From: Isoetes engelmannii
Taxonomy: Eukaryota; Streptophyta; Lycopodiopsida; Isoetales; Isoetaceae
Direction of reading: 5' to 3'
DNA: 29,855 nt
Assembly (NCBI GenBank): GCA_011763485.2
Contig: JAANSK020001134.1
Span: forward strand, 1 to 29,855
In this document: positions 1 through 8,937 of the stretch, one piece after another
Layout: each line of letters begins with the position of its first letter
How positions within the stretch are numbered: position 1 is the first letter of the stretch
Made by a program: the position numbers and the translations under genes
The notes under the pieces: generated by a model
The model's input: only the letters and a program-made list of their open reading frames with translations
Database searches by the model: none
What the model was told of the DNA's origin: nothing

Positions 1-496
1 CTTAACATTGCGCAAATTCCTCTCCTCTGCCACCAGGAAAAGGAAAGTGTCATCTGCAAACTGGTTGATGATCTGCTGACCACCGTCCTGCATCTAAAGT
101 CCATACCACACCCTCCTCTACCACCGTCAACAACAGCTGGGACAAAGCCTCAGCCACAATAGCGAACAAGAATGGAGCCAGAGGGCACCCCTGGCGAACC
201 CCTCTCCCCAGTGAGAAGAAAGAAGAGGGCTCGCCCTGATACACCACCGTAGCTCGTGCTGACCTGTGAAGCTTCATAACTGTACTGTGAAACGAGGGCC
301 AAACCCAATAGCCAGAAGCATAGCAGACAGAAACTCCCAGCGCACACTATCATAAGATTTGGCAAAATCAAGCTTAAGGTAAGCAACAACCCGCCCTATT
401 CTCCGGGCCAGTAAAGACCCTCATACGCAGCAGCAACATTAGTCAAAATGCTCCGTCCAGGGATAAATCCGGACTGGACCTTACTAATGGAGATAT
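1..496 (-). mobile_element. LINE (non-LTR retrotransposon) reverse transcriptase fragment
   Basis: On the minus strand the segment reads as the palm and fingers of a LINE reverse transcriptase. In order it shows QSGFIPGRSI near 445-475, a stretch like LKLDFAKSYDSVRWEFL near 320-385, GVRQGCPLAPFLFAIVAEA near 155-215, and the catalytic box FADD at 49-60 (plus-strand bases), followed by TFLFL. These are the ordered RT motifs of L1-like elements. They lie in three different frames, so there are at least two frameshifts or small indels and this copy is dead. The upstream endonuclease part is absent, as expected for a 5'-truncated insertion. The 3' end lies beyond the left edge of the window. The family is certain; the clade is not. 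Confidence 0.9.
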
Positions 497-1045
497 CCAA
501 ATCTTGGAAGGGGGAAACTGAAACTTATTGTACACATTACCTAAACCATTATAAAATGCATCTAAGTTTTCCCCAGACAAAGCCCTAGCACGTGCTGTAT
601 CTAGCATCTCAGCAGAAAGTAAGGAGACCTTCGGGTGCTTAGCATGAAAGAGCTGCCACCGTTTCCTTCCAGGGATGCCATTCTTGAAGGGTGTGACTCT
701 ATCAGCACATAATTCGGCAACCTTTTCCTTTAACATGCCTATTGTCATGCCTCTACCTTCATCTGCATTTCTCACACCAAGTTACAATCTCTGATTCCTC
801 TTCATCACTAAGGTATCTGGAATGTCTTCCCTGCTTGCGTTGTGACCTCCCGTATAGATGGTTTTCTTATACCAGCTGCTCGAATAGACATGGTATTATA
901 TTCAATATCATTTATAACTGCATCCAAATCCTTAATTGTCTATGGTCCTCTTGCTGCCTTGAACTTTACCTTCAATGTGCTTGCAGAAATATCCCTTCTC
1001 CTCCTTTTTCTTTTTGCACCTTTGGCCTGCTTAGCAGATGAAATT
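497..1045 (-). mobile_element. pogo/CENPB-type DNA transposase fragment (Tc1/mariner superfamily)
   Basis: The minus strand encodes the N-terminal half of a pogo/jerky-like transposase. A helix-turn-helix-like stretch (AVINDIEYNTMSIRAAGIRK) lies near 860-925. It is followed by the linker SDEEESEIVTWCEK near 783-830 and then the CENPB-type second DNA-binding domain: a PFKNGIPGRKRW core, then FHAKHPKVSLLSAEMLDTAR and a run ending PPSKIWI at 497. In intact relatives, the motif at that point opens into the DDE catalytic domain. Here it breaks off and LINE sequence begins. Frame changes and stops between the two DNA-binding parts show the copy is dead. A basic stretch (AKGAKRKRRRRD) near 1010-1035 may be its N-terminal nuclear signal. 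Confidence 0.75.
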
Positions 1046-1881
1046 GATGTTGATCCTGAATAAGTGATAGTATTGCATTTTGAATGTAATATGGCCATTC
1101 TAGAATGAGAAGGAGAATTTCAGAAATAGAAACTAACGAATATAGTATGGTCATTATATGATAGAATGAGAGGAGAAAATAAGAAACAAACATAAACTTA
1201 GGAGTTTCCGAAGCTTGAAAAGGTTAAAGATTTTCTGAGAAGTAGTCCGAAAATTGGATTGGCGAGATCCTTAAGAACTTCAAATCAACCCTTTTTCAGC
1301 CATTTGTCAAGCATTCAGATTAACAATGTTTCCTTACCAAAAAAAAAAAAAAAAAAAAAAACGAATTTGAAAATCCAGCATGCAAGAAAGATTTATTCTT
1401 CTTACCTCCCGTGAGCGAAATTTCCATTTTGATCCCCAATCCATCGACTCCATGCACTCTGCTAACTTGAGCTGACCTCCTCGTTGTACCAAACAAAGAC
1501 AAAAACTGCGTCAAACGTGGAATATTGCGGTGGAAAAAAATGGCGCATTTTTCCGTTAACAAAAGCAAAAAAATGCGTCAATAATAGATATTGCGCTAAT
1601 GTCGGGGGCCCTCCCCTACACTGCACATTTTCCTGCACATTATAAACACACAGGAAATTATAGGATTTAATCTAAATCTGAAACTCATTGAAATTTTGCC
1701 CCCCTGCCTTTTACGAATCTTTTATGGCCTTTTGTCAACTCACTTCTTCCGACAAGCTTTCTCCATTCTAATACCATTCAAACATGACGACATGGCTAAA
1801 TGAAGTGCGGCGAAAAGAACGCAGCATGGCTACTTGATTGATATGGATATAAATGTTGGCCTTGAAAGGTCATAAACTGTA
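1046..1881. other. Intergenic, no gene seen; 23-base poly(A) run
   Basis: I see no credible coding sequence here. A perfect run of 23 A lies at 1339-1361. It could be the tail of an old plus-strand retroinsert, but no recognisable retroelement body precedes it and I did not find a target-site duplication. The rest is mixed AT-rich sequence. Confidence 0.5.
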
Positions 1882-2015
1882 GCAATGTGGGGGGTCTTGG
1901 CAATTGGGGTGGGATTCCCCTGTTACCAGGTCGGTTCCTGCGACCAGCGTTAGCCTGGAGCAGGTGACCTGCTAACAAGGGAATGCCACCCCAATTAGCC
2001 AAGACCCCACATTCC
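1882..2015. repeat. Imperfect inverted repeat (hairpin), arms about 52-55 bp
   Basis: The left arm (about 1882-1935) and the reverse complement of the right arm (about 1961-2015) share long identical blocks: GGGGTCTTGGC, AATTGGGGTGG, ATTCCC, TGTTA and CAGGTC. Only a few mismatches and small indels separate them, and a short loop of about 25 bases lies between. An RNA copy would fold into a long stem. It could be a small MITE or foldback element, or a miRNA/siRNA hairpin precursor. No coding capacity is evident. Confidence 0.85.
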
Positions 2016-2522
2016 AGAAGTTTAGGGAGCTGTGAAAACAAAAATAGATTCTGTGTCTGGGCAGACACAAAAATAGAGCAAAAACAGAGCTTATCTTCCT
2101 CTTATCTTCCTGGCTATGGAGATAGCGCAATGGCTATGGCAAATGTGGTGAAAAAACAGAGCTATTGGGGCGGATTCGACTTAGCTTCAACGATATAGAA
2201 TAGCAAGAGCGCAACAGAGGCCATTGTTGGAGCTTCTGAAGCCAAGAACCTTCTGAGGCAAGAATAGGGCCTTTAGGAACCGTCTATTTCTTTCTTTTTC
2301 GTGCTTCTTCAGATATGGAAGGCAGCAACAAGATGCTTCTTCCGCTATTTGGCTATGGCAGATTGCTTCTTCAAAGAAGGAAAAAGAAAAAAAGCCATGG
2401 CTTCAGCTATATCGGAAGCTCTGCATGAATGATCAGCCCTGTTCCCCTCTTGCAGCTCCTGGCGGCAACAACCCACCTCTTTGCCTTTTTGCCTTTTTGC
2501 CTGCTTCATGGCGGCGCTGTGA
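2016..2522. other. Intergenic, no gene recognised
   Basis: Short open frames exist but none resembles a known protein. The stretch leads into the telo-box region and may be upstream regulatory DNA. Confidence 0.4.
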
Positions 2523-2604
2523 AGAACCCTAACTTAAACTTTTCGAACCCTAACCTGCGCAGCCAGTCCTTAAACATTTCGAACCCTAACCTGCGCAGCC
2601 AGTC
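2523..2604. repeat. Telo-box tandem repeat (36-bp period)
   Basis: A 28-bp block beginning TTTCGAACCCTAACCTGCG occurs exactly at 2541-2568 and again at 2577-2604, a period of 36 bp. A shorter relative (GAACCCTAAC) starts at 2524. Each carries AACCCTAA, the plant telo-box, which is common in promoters and 5' leaders of growth-related plant genes. The period is a multiple of three, so an open frame runs through it, but I see no protein family there. Confidence 0.8.
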
Positions 2605-2650
2605 GAACGGAATGCATGGTCGCAACTTCCATTCCGGATTATTGAGGTAG

Positions 2651-2660
2651 GCCACGTGGC
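2651..2660. promoter_or_regulatory. G-box palindrome GCCACGTGGC
   Basis: This is a perfect 10-bp palindrome with a CACGTG core, the binding site of plant bZIP and bHLH factors. It lies about 50 bp after the telo-box repeats, and a TATA-like ATATAAAG follows near 2757-2764. Together they suggest a promoter, possibly for the fucosyltransferase gene whose first coding exon starts about 2.5 kb downstream behind a splice acceptor. The link is inferred. Confidence 0.4.
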
Positions 2661-5152
2661 GGCATGAGAATGCACGCCAGAGAAAACTGGCGACCCAACT
2701 TCTGGAATGTGGTCCATACTTAGAAATAAGGGTGGAGCAATTGCTATTTTTTGTAATATAAAGACGAGACTGATTTCACTACTCTTAAGTTGCCTTGAGA
2801 GTGTCTTTGCTTTGTTCTTGTACCATGTCTTAGGCTCGGCCAGCCTCATTTGAGAGGTATGGTAGTTTCATGAATACGTGTATACTCGATGATAACGAAA
2901 GATACGTATTGTACCAACGTATACGCGCCCTTTTTCTTATTAACAAAAATATAATTTTCCCGTTGGTTGGTTTTTTCTCTTCTCGGACGACTTTGGCACT
3001 TGTGGATCATAAATCCAGAAGTTTCGATCACTGTGGTTCCGTCGGAATGGCTACCCCTGCTCCGGAATGGCTGCACCTGCTCCAGAATGATCCAGAATTT
3101 GCTTCAGGATGAAGTGCAAGATCTCTATTTTATCTGTTCCTGTCTATTACTCTGTTGCAGCAAGGGGAATGCTGCTTTTTTCCCCAAAGGTAGGCAGTAG
3201 GAACCAAGATTTCATTCTATTCTTCTTTAGAGTTTGGCTGGAACCGGAAAAGTGGAGTTATGATGGCTATATGGCATTATGAATAGTCAGCAGTAACAGA
3301 ATGGTTGTGTTTTTTTATATCCACTTTGTTGTTTGGGGTTAGTAGCAGATAAATAGAAAGGAATAACGTCAAGAGCAGGTTTAGTTTCAGTTTCAAAAAT
3401 TCAGAATTTAAGGGATCGAGTTTGATAAACTTATGTCATGTAAAAATCCAGATCCATTATGGGATACTGCACAAAGTTTTAAAGCACTCTTTTTCCCTTT
3501 TGTTTACTTATGTTAATCTATCTATAATTTGCGATCTAACTAATCTATAGTCATGTTCTAATCCAGCGTGTCCTTCTTTCCTTCTATTTCATGTTCTGTG
3601 AAACTTTATTAGCATAATATAAAGGTTTATGGCTCTAAATGTGTGATACTCTGCTAAATTTATTATTTTTGTAAATTTACGTGATGTCTAACATATCTTA
3701 TTTAGATATTTTAGATACCCATATCTCCCATATCTATCTTTAGATACTTTTGGACTATGGCACGAATGTAAGATGAAAATTTAACTACCCTGGCCATCTA
3801 AAAACCTTCTGTGGAAATCATAAAAGATCCTCGTAAAATTGTGTTTAGTGGATAGCTCCTTACGAAATGTTCTGAGAAGCTTATGCTTCTTTCCTAGAGT
3901 TCAGTTCTTGTGAATCACATGGTAGTGGAGGTCAATATTTTTAGATTTTTGGATGGGGAAAGTTATGTTCGCTCCAGCAGCCAGTTTGAAACAGGTTGCT
4001 TTGGATTACCATTCAAGTGTAAAGGTTTTAAGTTATCTTCTTGCCTTAGTGGCTGGGGAGAGAGTTGTTGGATGGTTTGTGGTTCCAACATTTGGAAGTG
4101 GCACCTGAATGAATGTTGATTTGATTTTTCCGGAGCCCCTCCATCTTTGCCCACTTTATAGCTGATTTATTTGGTCTACTTATTCAACCTACTTTGCGTC
4201 AAAAGTAAACAGCCCATATCACAGGCAAACCATGAACTGGTATTAGAGTAGTGGTTAAGATGATAAATACTGAGAAATAGTGATATCAAAACCGTTGCAG
4301 TGTCTACCAGGTTGCAGGGATTACAGTAGGTTGTCACCCCATAGCATAAGCATGCTTATCTGTACAATTAGATAATCTTTCGGAATCATGTATGCTAGTA
4401 TAGCTGCAGTAGATGAGGTTTGTGAGAGCCAGTGGGACCAAATCTATTGTAACCAGACCATCCTTTCCTCCTTTTCTGTCAGATCACAGATCATTATGAA
4501 CTCAAAAAGTTCGTGCATGAGTAAACTTAAAGAGATACTAAAACTTAATAACCTAAGAGGAGGAAAAGATGCAAAAAATAAATGCTTATAACAACCACGG
4601 CAATACCCAATCATTCAAATTGGTATCAGTCTATGAGAACTCTAAGAGTATGATAAGGCATGTTATGCAAACACTCTGCGTATAGTCACAGAAAAACACT
4701 CAATGACAATAGTAAAGGATTCAGTTGTATAGTCACATGAAAACACTCAATGAGGATGGTAAAGGATTCAGTTATCTGCAGAGGAAATACGTAGAGAAAC
4801 ACAATGTCAGGTAGTTGCCCAAGTCATTCAGTTTTCTAACTTGCATAGCATAATGCAATGTGCATGCAAAGAAACGAAGGAAAATAGAAAGATATCTTAA
4901 TCTTCTTTCTACCTTGGTTTATTTGGTTATATGCCAGTTCATTGCCATGATCAGCCGCCCAACTCTGCCTTGTCCATGTACTTCTACCCTCTAATGTAGA
5001 GTGATCCTAACTCAGCTTTGATTTGTTTGGTTGGTCATGTATGGTTCTCCATGAGTTCAGAATGTCTTTTTTGCTATATGCCACTCAAATTTATCTAGCT
5101 TTTCCTGTGATATTTGCGAGGGGGAATGTAAAATTGTTCCTGCTGTTTGCAG
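2661..5152. other. Non-coding stretch, probably upstream region or 5' UTR intron of the fucosyltransferase gene
   Basis: I find no recognisable gene here. The fucosyltransferase's first coding exon begins after a polypyrimidine-AG acceptor (TGCTGTTTGCAG ending at 5152), 11 bases before its start codon. A non-coding first exon must therefore lie upstream, most likely in this stretch or just before it. I cannot place its donor. A 47-bp tandem duplication at 4681-4774 lies within it. Confidence 0.4.
4681..4774. repeat. Two-copy 47-bp tandem repeat
   Basis: TATAGTCACA...CACTCAATGA...TAAAGGATTCAGTT occurs at 4681-4726 and again at 4728-4773, with about five mismatches in 46 bases. It is a local tandem duplication in non-coding DNA. 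Confidence 0.85.
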
Positions 5153-5163
5153 AGATCCAGCAC

Positions 5164-6819
5164 ATGCCTCAAGGATCTTCAACCTTCAAAGGACGAAGGC
5201 AGTTACAAATATTTGACAAAAACACCAACAAAAAGGAATCAAGCATGATCACGCGGCATGAGATTCACTGGCTTGCACGGAGGACCTCAGCCCTTTGTTG
5301 CAGTTTATTTTTATCAGCAACTATTGTACTGCTTTATCTCTGGAAATTGGAATCACATAACATGTCAGCACTTGCAAGCAGCTTAGATTCAAGAAATATG
5401 AAGTATTCTGGGCGGAATATTACTTTTGCTTTTACAGATGTCATGGACGCATTCAGTAGATGGGATGATGTTCTGGGTTGCAAGGAATTCCAGCAAAAAC
5501 ATGCAACCTTGTTGAAAGATGTTCCAAGACCTCCCAGCTTGCAGGATCCTGATATGGTCTCTTGTGATGAACTAAAGCTGAAGCATGTCTCAATTCTGGT
5601 GAAGTCATGGACATGGATTCCTGATAGTCTGAATAACCTGTATTCGTGCCGTTGTGGACTGACTTGCATGTGGACAAAATCAAATGTGCTAGCTGATAAC
5701 CCTGAGGCTCTTCTTTACGAGTTGCACAATCCTCCATCGGAGGTAGGCAAGATGATGCCTTCCTTTTGAGCTACTAACGAAACCAGAGGAAAGGTAGCGT
5801 GTATATGATTAGACGGAGTGCGCCATCTCCAATTTTCCTAGCAGCCATGCCAGTGATGTTCTTCATGCAACTTATGCTGGCAGCTTGCCTCCTTGCCCAT
5901 TTTTTGTCTAAACATTTTGCATGCATCTTCGCATTTCTGTTTTTAATTAAGACTGGATTCTACAACTTTCTTAACTGCTCCTGCTGTCTTCTTTGCATCA
6001 CAAAACAGAGGAAACAAGGAGAAGGATTGCGTGTGTATATAGATTTAGAACCAGCTAGACAGAGAGCACCATCTCAAGACATATTTATTAGTTACCATGC
6101 AAGCGATGATCTGCAAGCAACTTATGCTGGTGGCCTGTTTCACAATTCTCGCAGCTACTATATATCTCCAGATAAAAACAAAGTGAGTGTCTACTCAAAG
6201 TAATACAATTTTACTTAGACTGTTAGCTTGCTGAAAAGCTTTGTTATGTGTTTGTTGTCAGGATACTTTAGTTTATTGGTCATCATCTAGATGTTTGAAA
6301 CAGAGGCAGGAAATTGCTCAAAAATTCTTGTCTCTTGTACCCCATCATTCCTTCGGAAAATGCTTGAACAATGTGGGGGGAAAAGATGAAGCATTGAGTA
6401 TGTATCCAAAATGTCGCCAAAGTTCTGGTCAAGATGCAAGCTGGAATCAACATCTTCATTGTGCAATGTCTCATTACAAGTTTGTGCTGGCAATAGAGAA
6501 CACTTTCACTGAAAGCTATGTCACAGAGAAGTTATTTTATGCATTAGATGCAGGGTCTGTACCTATCTATTTTGGGGCTCCAAATGTTATGGATTTTGTT
6601 CCACCCCATTCGATCATAGACGGGCGCAAATTTAAGAGCATGGAAGATCTTTCATCCTATGTGATAAAGTTAGCGAATGATCCAGTGGCGTATTCTGAGT
6701 ACCATGCCTGGAGAAGGTGTGGTGTCATGGGCAATTATTACTGGACTCGTGCTGCAAGCCTTGATTCTTTACCTTGTCGTTTATGTGCACATGTTAGTAA
6801 ACATGCACATGAAATATAA
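5164..6819 (+). CDS. FUT13: Plant alpha-1,4-fucosyltransferase (Lewis-type, GT10, FUT13 class), three coding exons
   Basis: The exons are 5164-5742 (acceptor AG at 5151-5152), 6009-6182 and 6262-6819. Both introns are GT-AG and phase 0, giving 436 residues, close to Arabidopsis FUT13 (about 400). The enzyme moves fucose from GDP-fucose to the GlcNAc of N-glycan antennae, making Lewis a epitopes in the Golgi. The protein has a basic cytosolic tail, one membrane anchor (about residues 41-60, TSALCCSLFLSATIVLLYLW) and a lumenal domain. That domain carries WTWIPDSLNNLYSCRCG, RVYIDLE, FISYHASDD, LVYWSSSRC, PHHSFGKCLNNVGG and the GT10 donor-site block YKFVLAIENTFTESYVTEK, then SVPIYFGAPNV, PVAYSEYHAWRRCG and SLDSLPCRLC. 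These match FUT13, not the core alpha-1,3 enzymes FUT11/FUT12. The start at 5164 follows the acceptor; Met28 is an alternative. Intron 2 is short (79 bp). No break is seen. The class is firm; activity is inferred. Confidence 0.92.
5787..5892 (+). pseudogene. Decayed duplicate of FUT13 exon 2 inside intron 1
   Basis: From the CAG at 5784-5786, the intron follows the start of exon 2 (6009 onward). Shared pieces in the same order are CAGAGGAAA at the acceptor, GCGTGTATATGATT against GCGTGTGTATATAGATT, CACCATCTC-like GCGCCATCTC, CCATGC, and CTTATGCTGGCAGCTTGCC (5871-5889) against CTTATGCTGGTGGCCTGTT (6121-6139). Small deletions separate the blocks, so the copy no longer keeps the exon 2 frame throughout. 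An acceptor CAG is retained just after a TACTAAC branch-point-like sequence (5772-5778). No clear donor follows. The best reading is an old tandem exon duplication, now intronic. Confidence 0.7.
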
Positions 6820-7511
6820 TTGTTTTTATTGACATTCTTTATTCAACAGATTTTATAAAATTCTCTCTCCTGTTTTCGAACATTGCAAGATCATTTTTGC
6901 GCAGTCTGAGGGAAGGTATCAGCATAACATGCTGTTATTGGAAGTACCATTCTTGATAAAATAAGGGAACTACATGCGCACTATCTTTCTTGTGCTGGAT
7001 GCATGCAAATCAGAATGCAGGCTTATCATAGGAAATAGTTGGTGAGCTTGGTGCACATAATGTGTTTGGAGCTGGCAGGCTATGTTTCATCCTTGACATA
7101 ATTTGCATTGCAAGTGTATGCAACATCTCTCTGGTAATGGGCGTTGCTGTGGTTTGGTATATGCTTGGTAAAGCCGCAAAGTCAAATAAGACTTTTCTTT
7201 CCTGTGAAGAAAGGTACAAACGTAGACACGGGACACTGAAAATGTATGTGGTTCTTTTTGTCCAATATAGTGATGCATTGGAAGCTCTAGCCACCATTTG
7301 CCTGCTTGGACGTCCTTTAAGTGCAAGGTTGCATAGAAATTTTGAAAGTGGATATGAATTTTGGAAGTGGATGTACAGTATGTGTAGGGTAATTTAGCAG
7401 AGCAAGTATCCACCACCATGCAGATGTATGTATTATGTTAATCTTTTCTTATTTGGCTTGATTAGTCTTGTTGCGTTGCGAGTTCACAATTGTTTAACCC
7501 TCTTGGGTGGC
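6820..7511. other. 3' flank of the fucosyltransferase gene
   Basis: This is probably 3' UTR and intergenic DNA. A 111-codon open frame (7062-7397, plus) shows no family resemblance and is not called. The first clear AATAAA downstream of the stop that I noted is in the repeat at 7600. Confidence 0.4.
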
Positions 7512-7704
7512 GAGCTTGTACTTTGGAGTTGTCGTCTTAAGGCTTTCTCAGTTGTCCTAATGCTTCCACTTCTCTATCATTTTGAAACTTTTGTAGTCAA
7601 ATAAAGGGGGAGCTTGTACTTTGGAGTTGTCATCTTAAGGCTTTCTCAGTTGTCCTAATGCTTCCACTTCTCTATCATTTTGAAACTTTTGTAGTCAAAT
7701 AAAG
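7512..7704. repeat. Two-copy 98-bp tandem repeat carrying AATAAA
   Basis: A block starting GAGCTTGTACTTTGGAGTTG occurs at 7512-7606 and 7610-7704 (period 98 bp) with essentially one mismatch (GTCGTC against GTCATC). Each copy ends in TCAAATAAAG, so an AATAAA polyadenylation-type signal is duplicated (7600-7605 and 7698-7703). The near-identity implies a recent duplication. Confidence 0.92.
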
Positions 7705-7840
7705 TTTGCCCTTCAGGGCTTGGTTCAATGTTAGGACTTTAAGCTTGCCACACTCATTGTCACGGGTACGGTTATGATCAATATTAAGTCTAATAGTGGG
7801 GATTTTAGAATCAATTGCCCTCCTGAGGGTCACTGCCAAT

Positions 7841-7927
7841 GGTTGTGGCGAGGACCTTAAATTTGCCACATGTTATATCCAATGTTGGTTGTGGTGAGGA
7901 CCTTAAATTTACCACATGTAATCCAAT
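7841..7927. repeat. Two-copy tandem repeat, about 45 bp
   Basis: GGTTGTGGCGAGGACCTTAA...CCACATGT...ATCCAAT occurs at about 7841-7882 and again at about 7887-7926 with only a few differences. It follows the larger duplication and may be part of the same repeat-prone element remnant. Confidence 0.8.
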
Positions 7928-8203
7928 CACATGGGACTGCTGTTAGCATAAGGTATTGCGATTTGGAGTAAATTGGTTTCATGATACATGTAATGTTCTA
8001 GAGATGAGTATGATGAATATATGAGATGTCCCCTTTACACCAGCCCTTATGGAAAGGCTATTGAAGGGGCCAAGAGAATATGAACGCACTATAAAAAAAA
8101 ATAAGGTGCAAAGCACTACGGATTGCCCCTAAAATGCCATGGGCAAAACGAACAACATACATATACAATACAATGTAACAAAACAAAGCTAAGCAAAAGT
8201 AAG

Positions 8204-8937
8204 CTTGTCTTTCTCTCTCTAGTTTCTCTTTTTCTCTAGTTTCAATTTCTCTGAATTCTCTCTCTCTAGTTCCTCTCTCTAGTTCATCTCTCTTTATTCT
8301 TTCTCTAGTTTCTCTCTCTCTCTCTTCTCTCTTTAGTTTCTCTATCTAGCTGATTTTTCTCTCTAGTTTCTCTCTCTTTTTATTCTCTCTCTCGTTTGTC
8401 TCTAGTCTCTCTGTCTAATTTTTCTCATAGACAGTAAATAAACATTTCATTTCATTTCATTTCATTTTTCTCTCTCTCTAGTTTCTCTAGCTAGCTAATT
8501 TTTCCCTTTAGTTTCTCTCTCTATTCTCCCTCGAGTTTCTCATTTTTTTCTCTCTCTTTTTATTCTCTTTCTAGTCTCTCTCACTATTTTCTCTCTAGTT
8601 TCTCTTTTCTCTTTTTAGTTTCTCTCTCTTTTATTCTCTCTCTAGCCTCTCTCGCTAATTTCTCTCTCTATTCTCTTTCTAGTTTCTCTCTCTAGTCTCT
8701 CCCTCTTTTAGTATTCTCTCTCTAATTGCTCTCTTTTTATGCTCTCACTAGTTCCGCACTCTAGTTTCTCTCTCTATTCTTTGTCCCTGTCTATTTCCTC
8801 TTTCTAGTTTCTCTCTTTAGGTTCTCTCTCTGTTGTTATTCTCGCTCTAGTCTCTCTCTTTCTCTATGTACTCTCTCTAGTTTAAATTTCTATTCTCTCT
8901 CTAGTTTCTCTTTCTTTCCAGTTTCTATTCTCTCTAG
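8204..8937. repeat. Pyrimidine-rich minisatellite (TCTCTCTAGTTTC-type) with embedded CATTT array
   Basis: About 730 bp consist of variants of a CTCTCTAGTTTCTCTCT unit, with interspersed TATTCTCTCTC. A clean (CATTT)5 tract interrupts it at 8443-8467. The strong purine/pyrimidine strand asymmetry could permit triplex or slipped structures. No gene lies in it. Confidence 0.9.

Noticed and set aside
1339-1361. Poly(A) run as the tail of a plus-strand LINE or SINE
   Set aside because: No retroelement body was recognised before it and no target duplication was found.
5799-6203. 134-codon plus-strand ORF overlapping FUT13 intron 1 and exon 2
   Set aside because: It reads through the intron into the real exon. 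Its N-terminal part is the decayed exon copy plus intronic sequence, and the intron boundaries and protein alignment favour splicing.
7062-7397. 111-codon ORF downstream of FUT13
   Set aside because: No domain or resemblance to a known protein, a competing minus-strand ORF of equal length, and a position in the probable 3' UTR.
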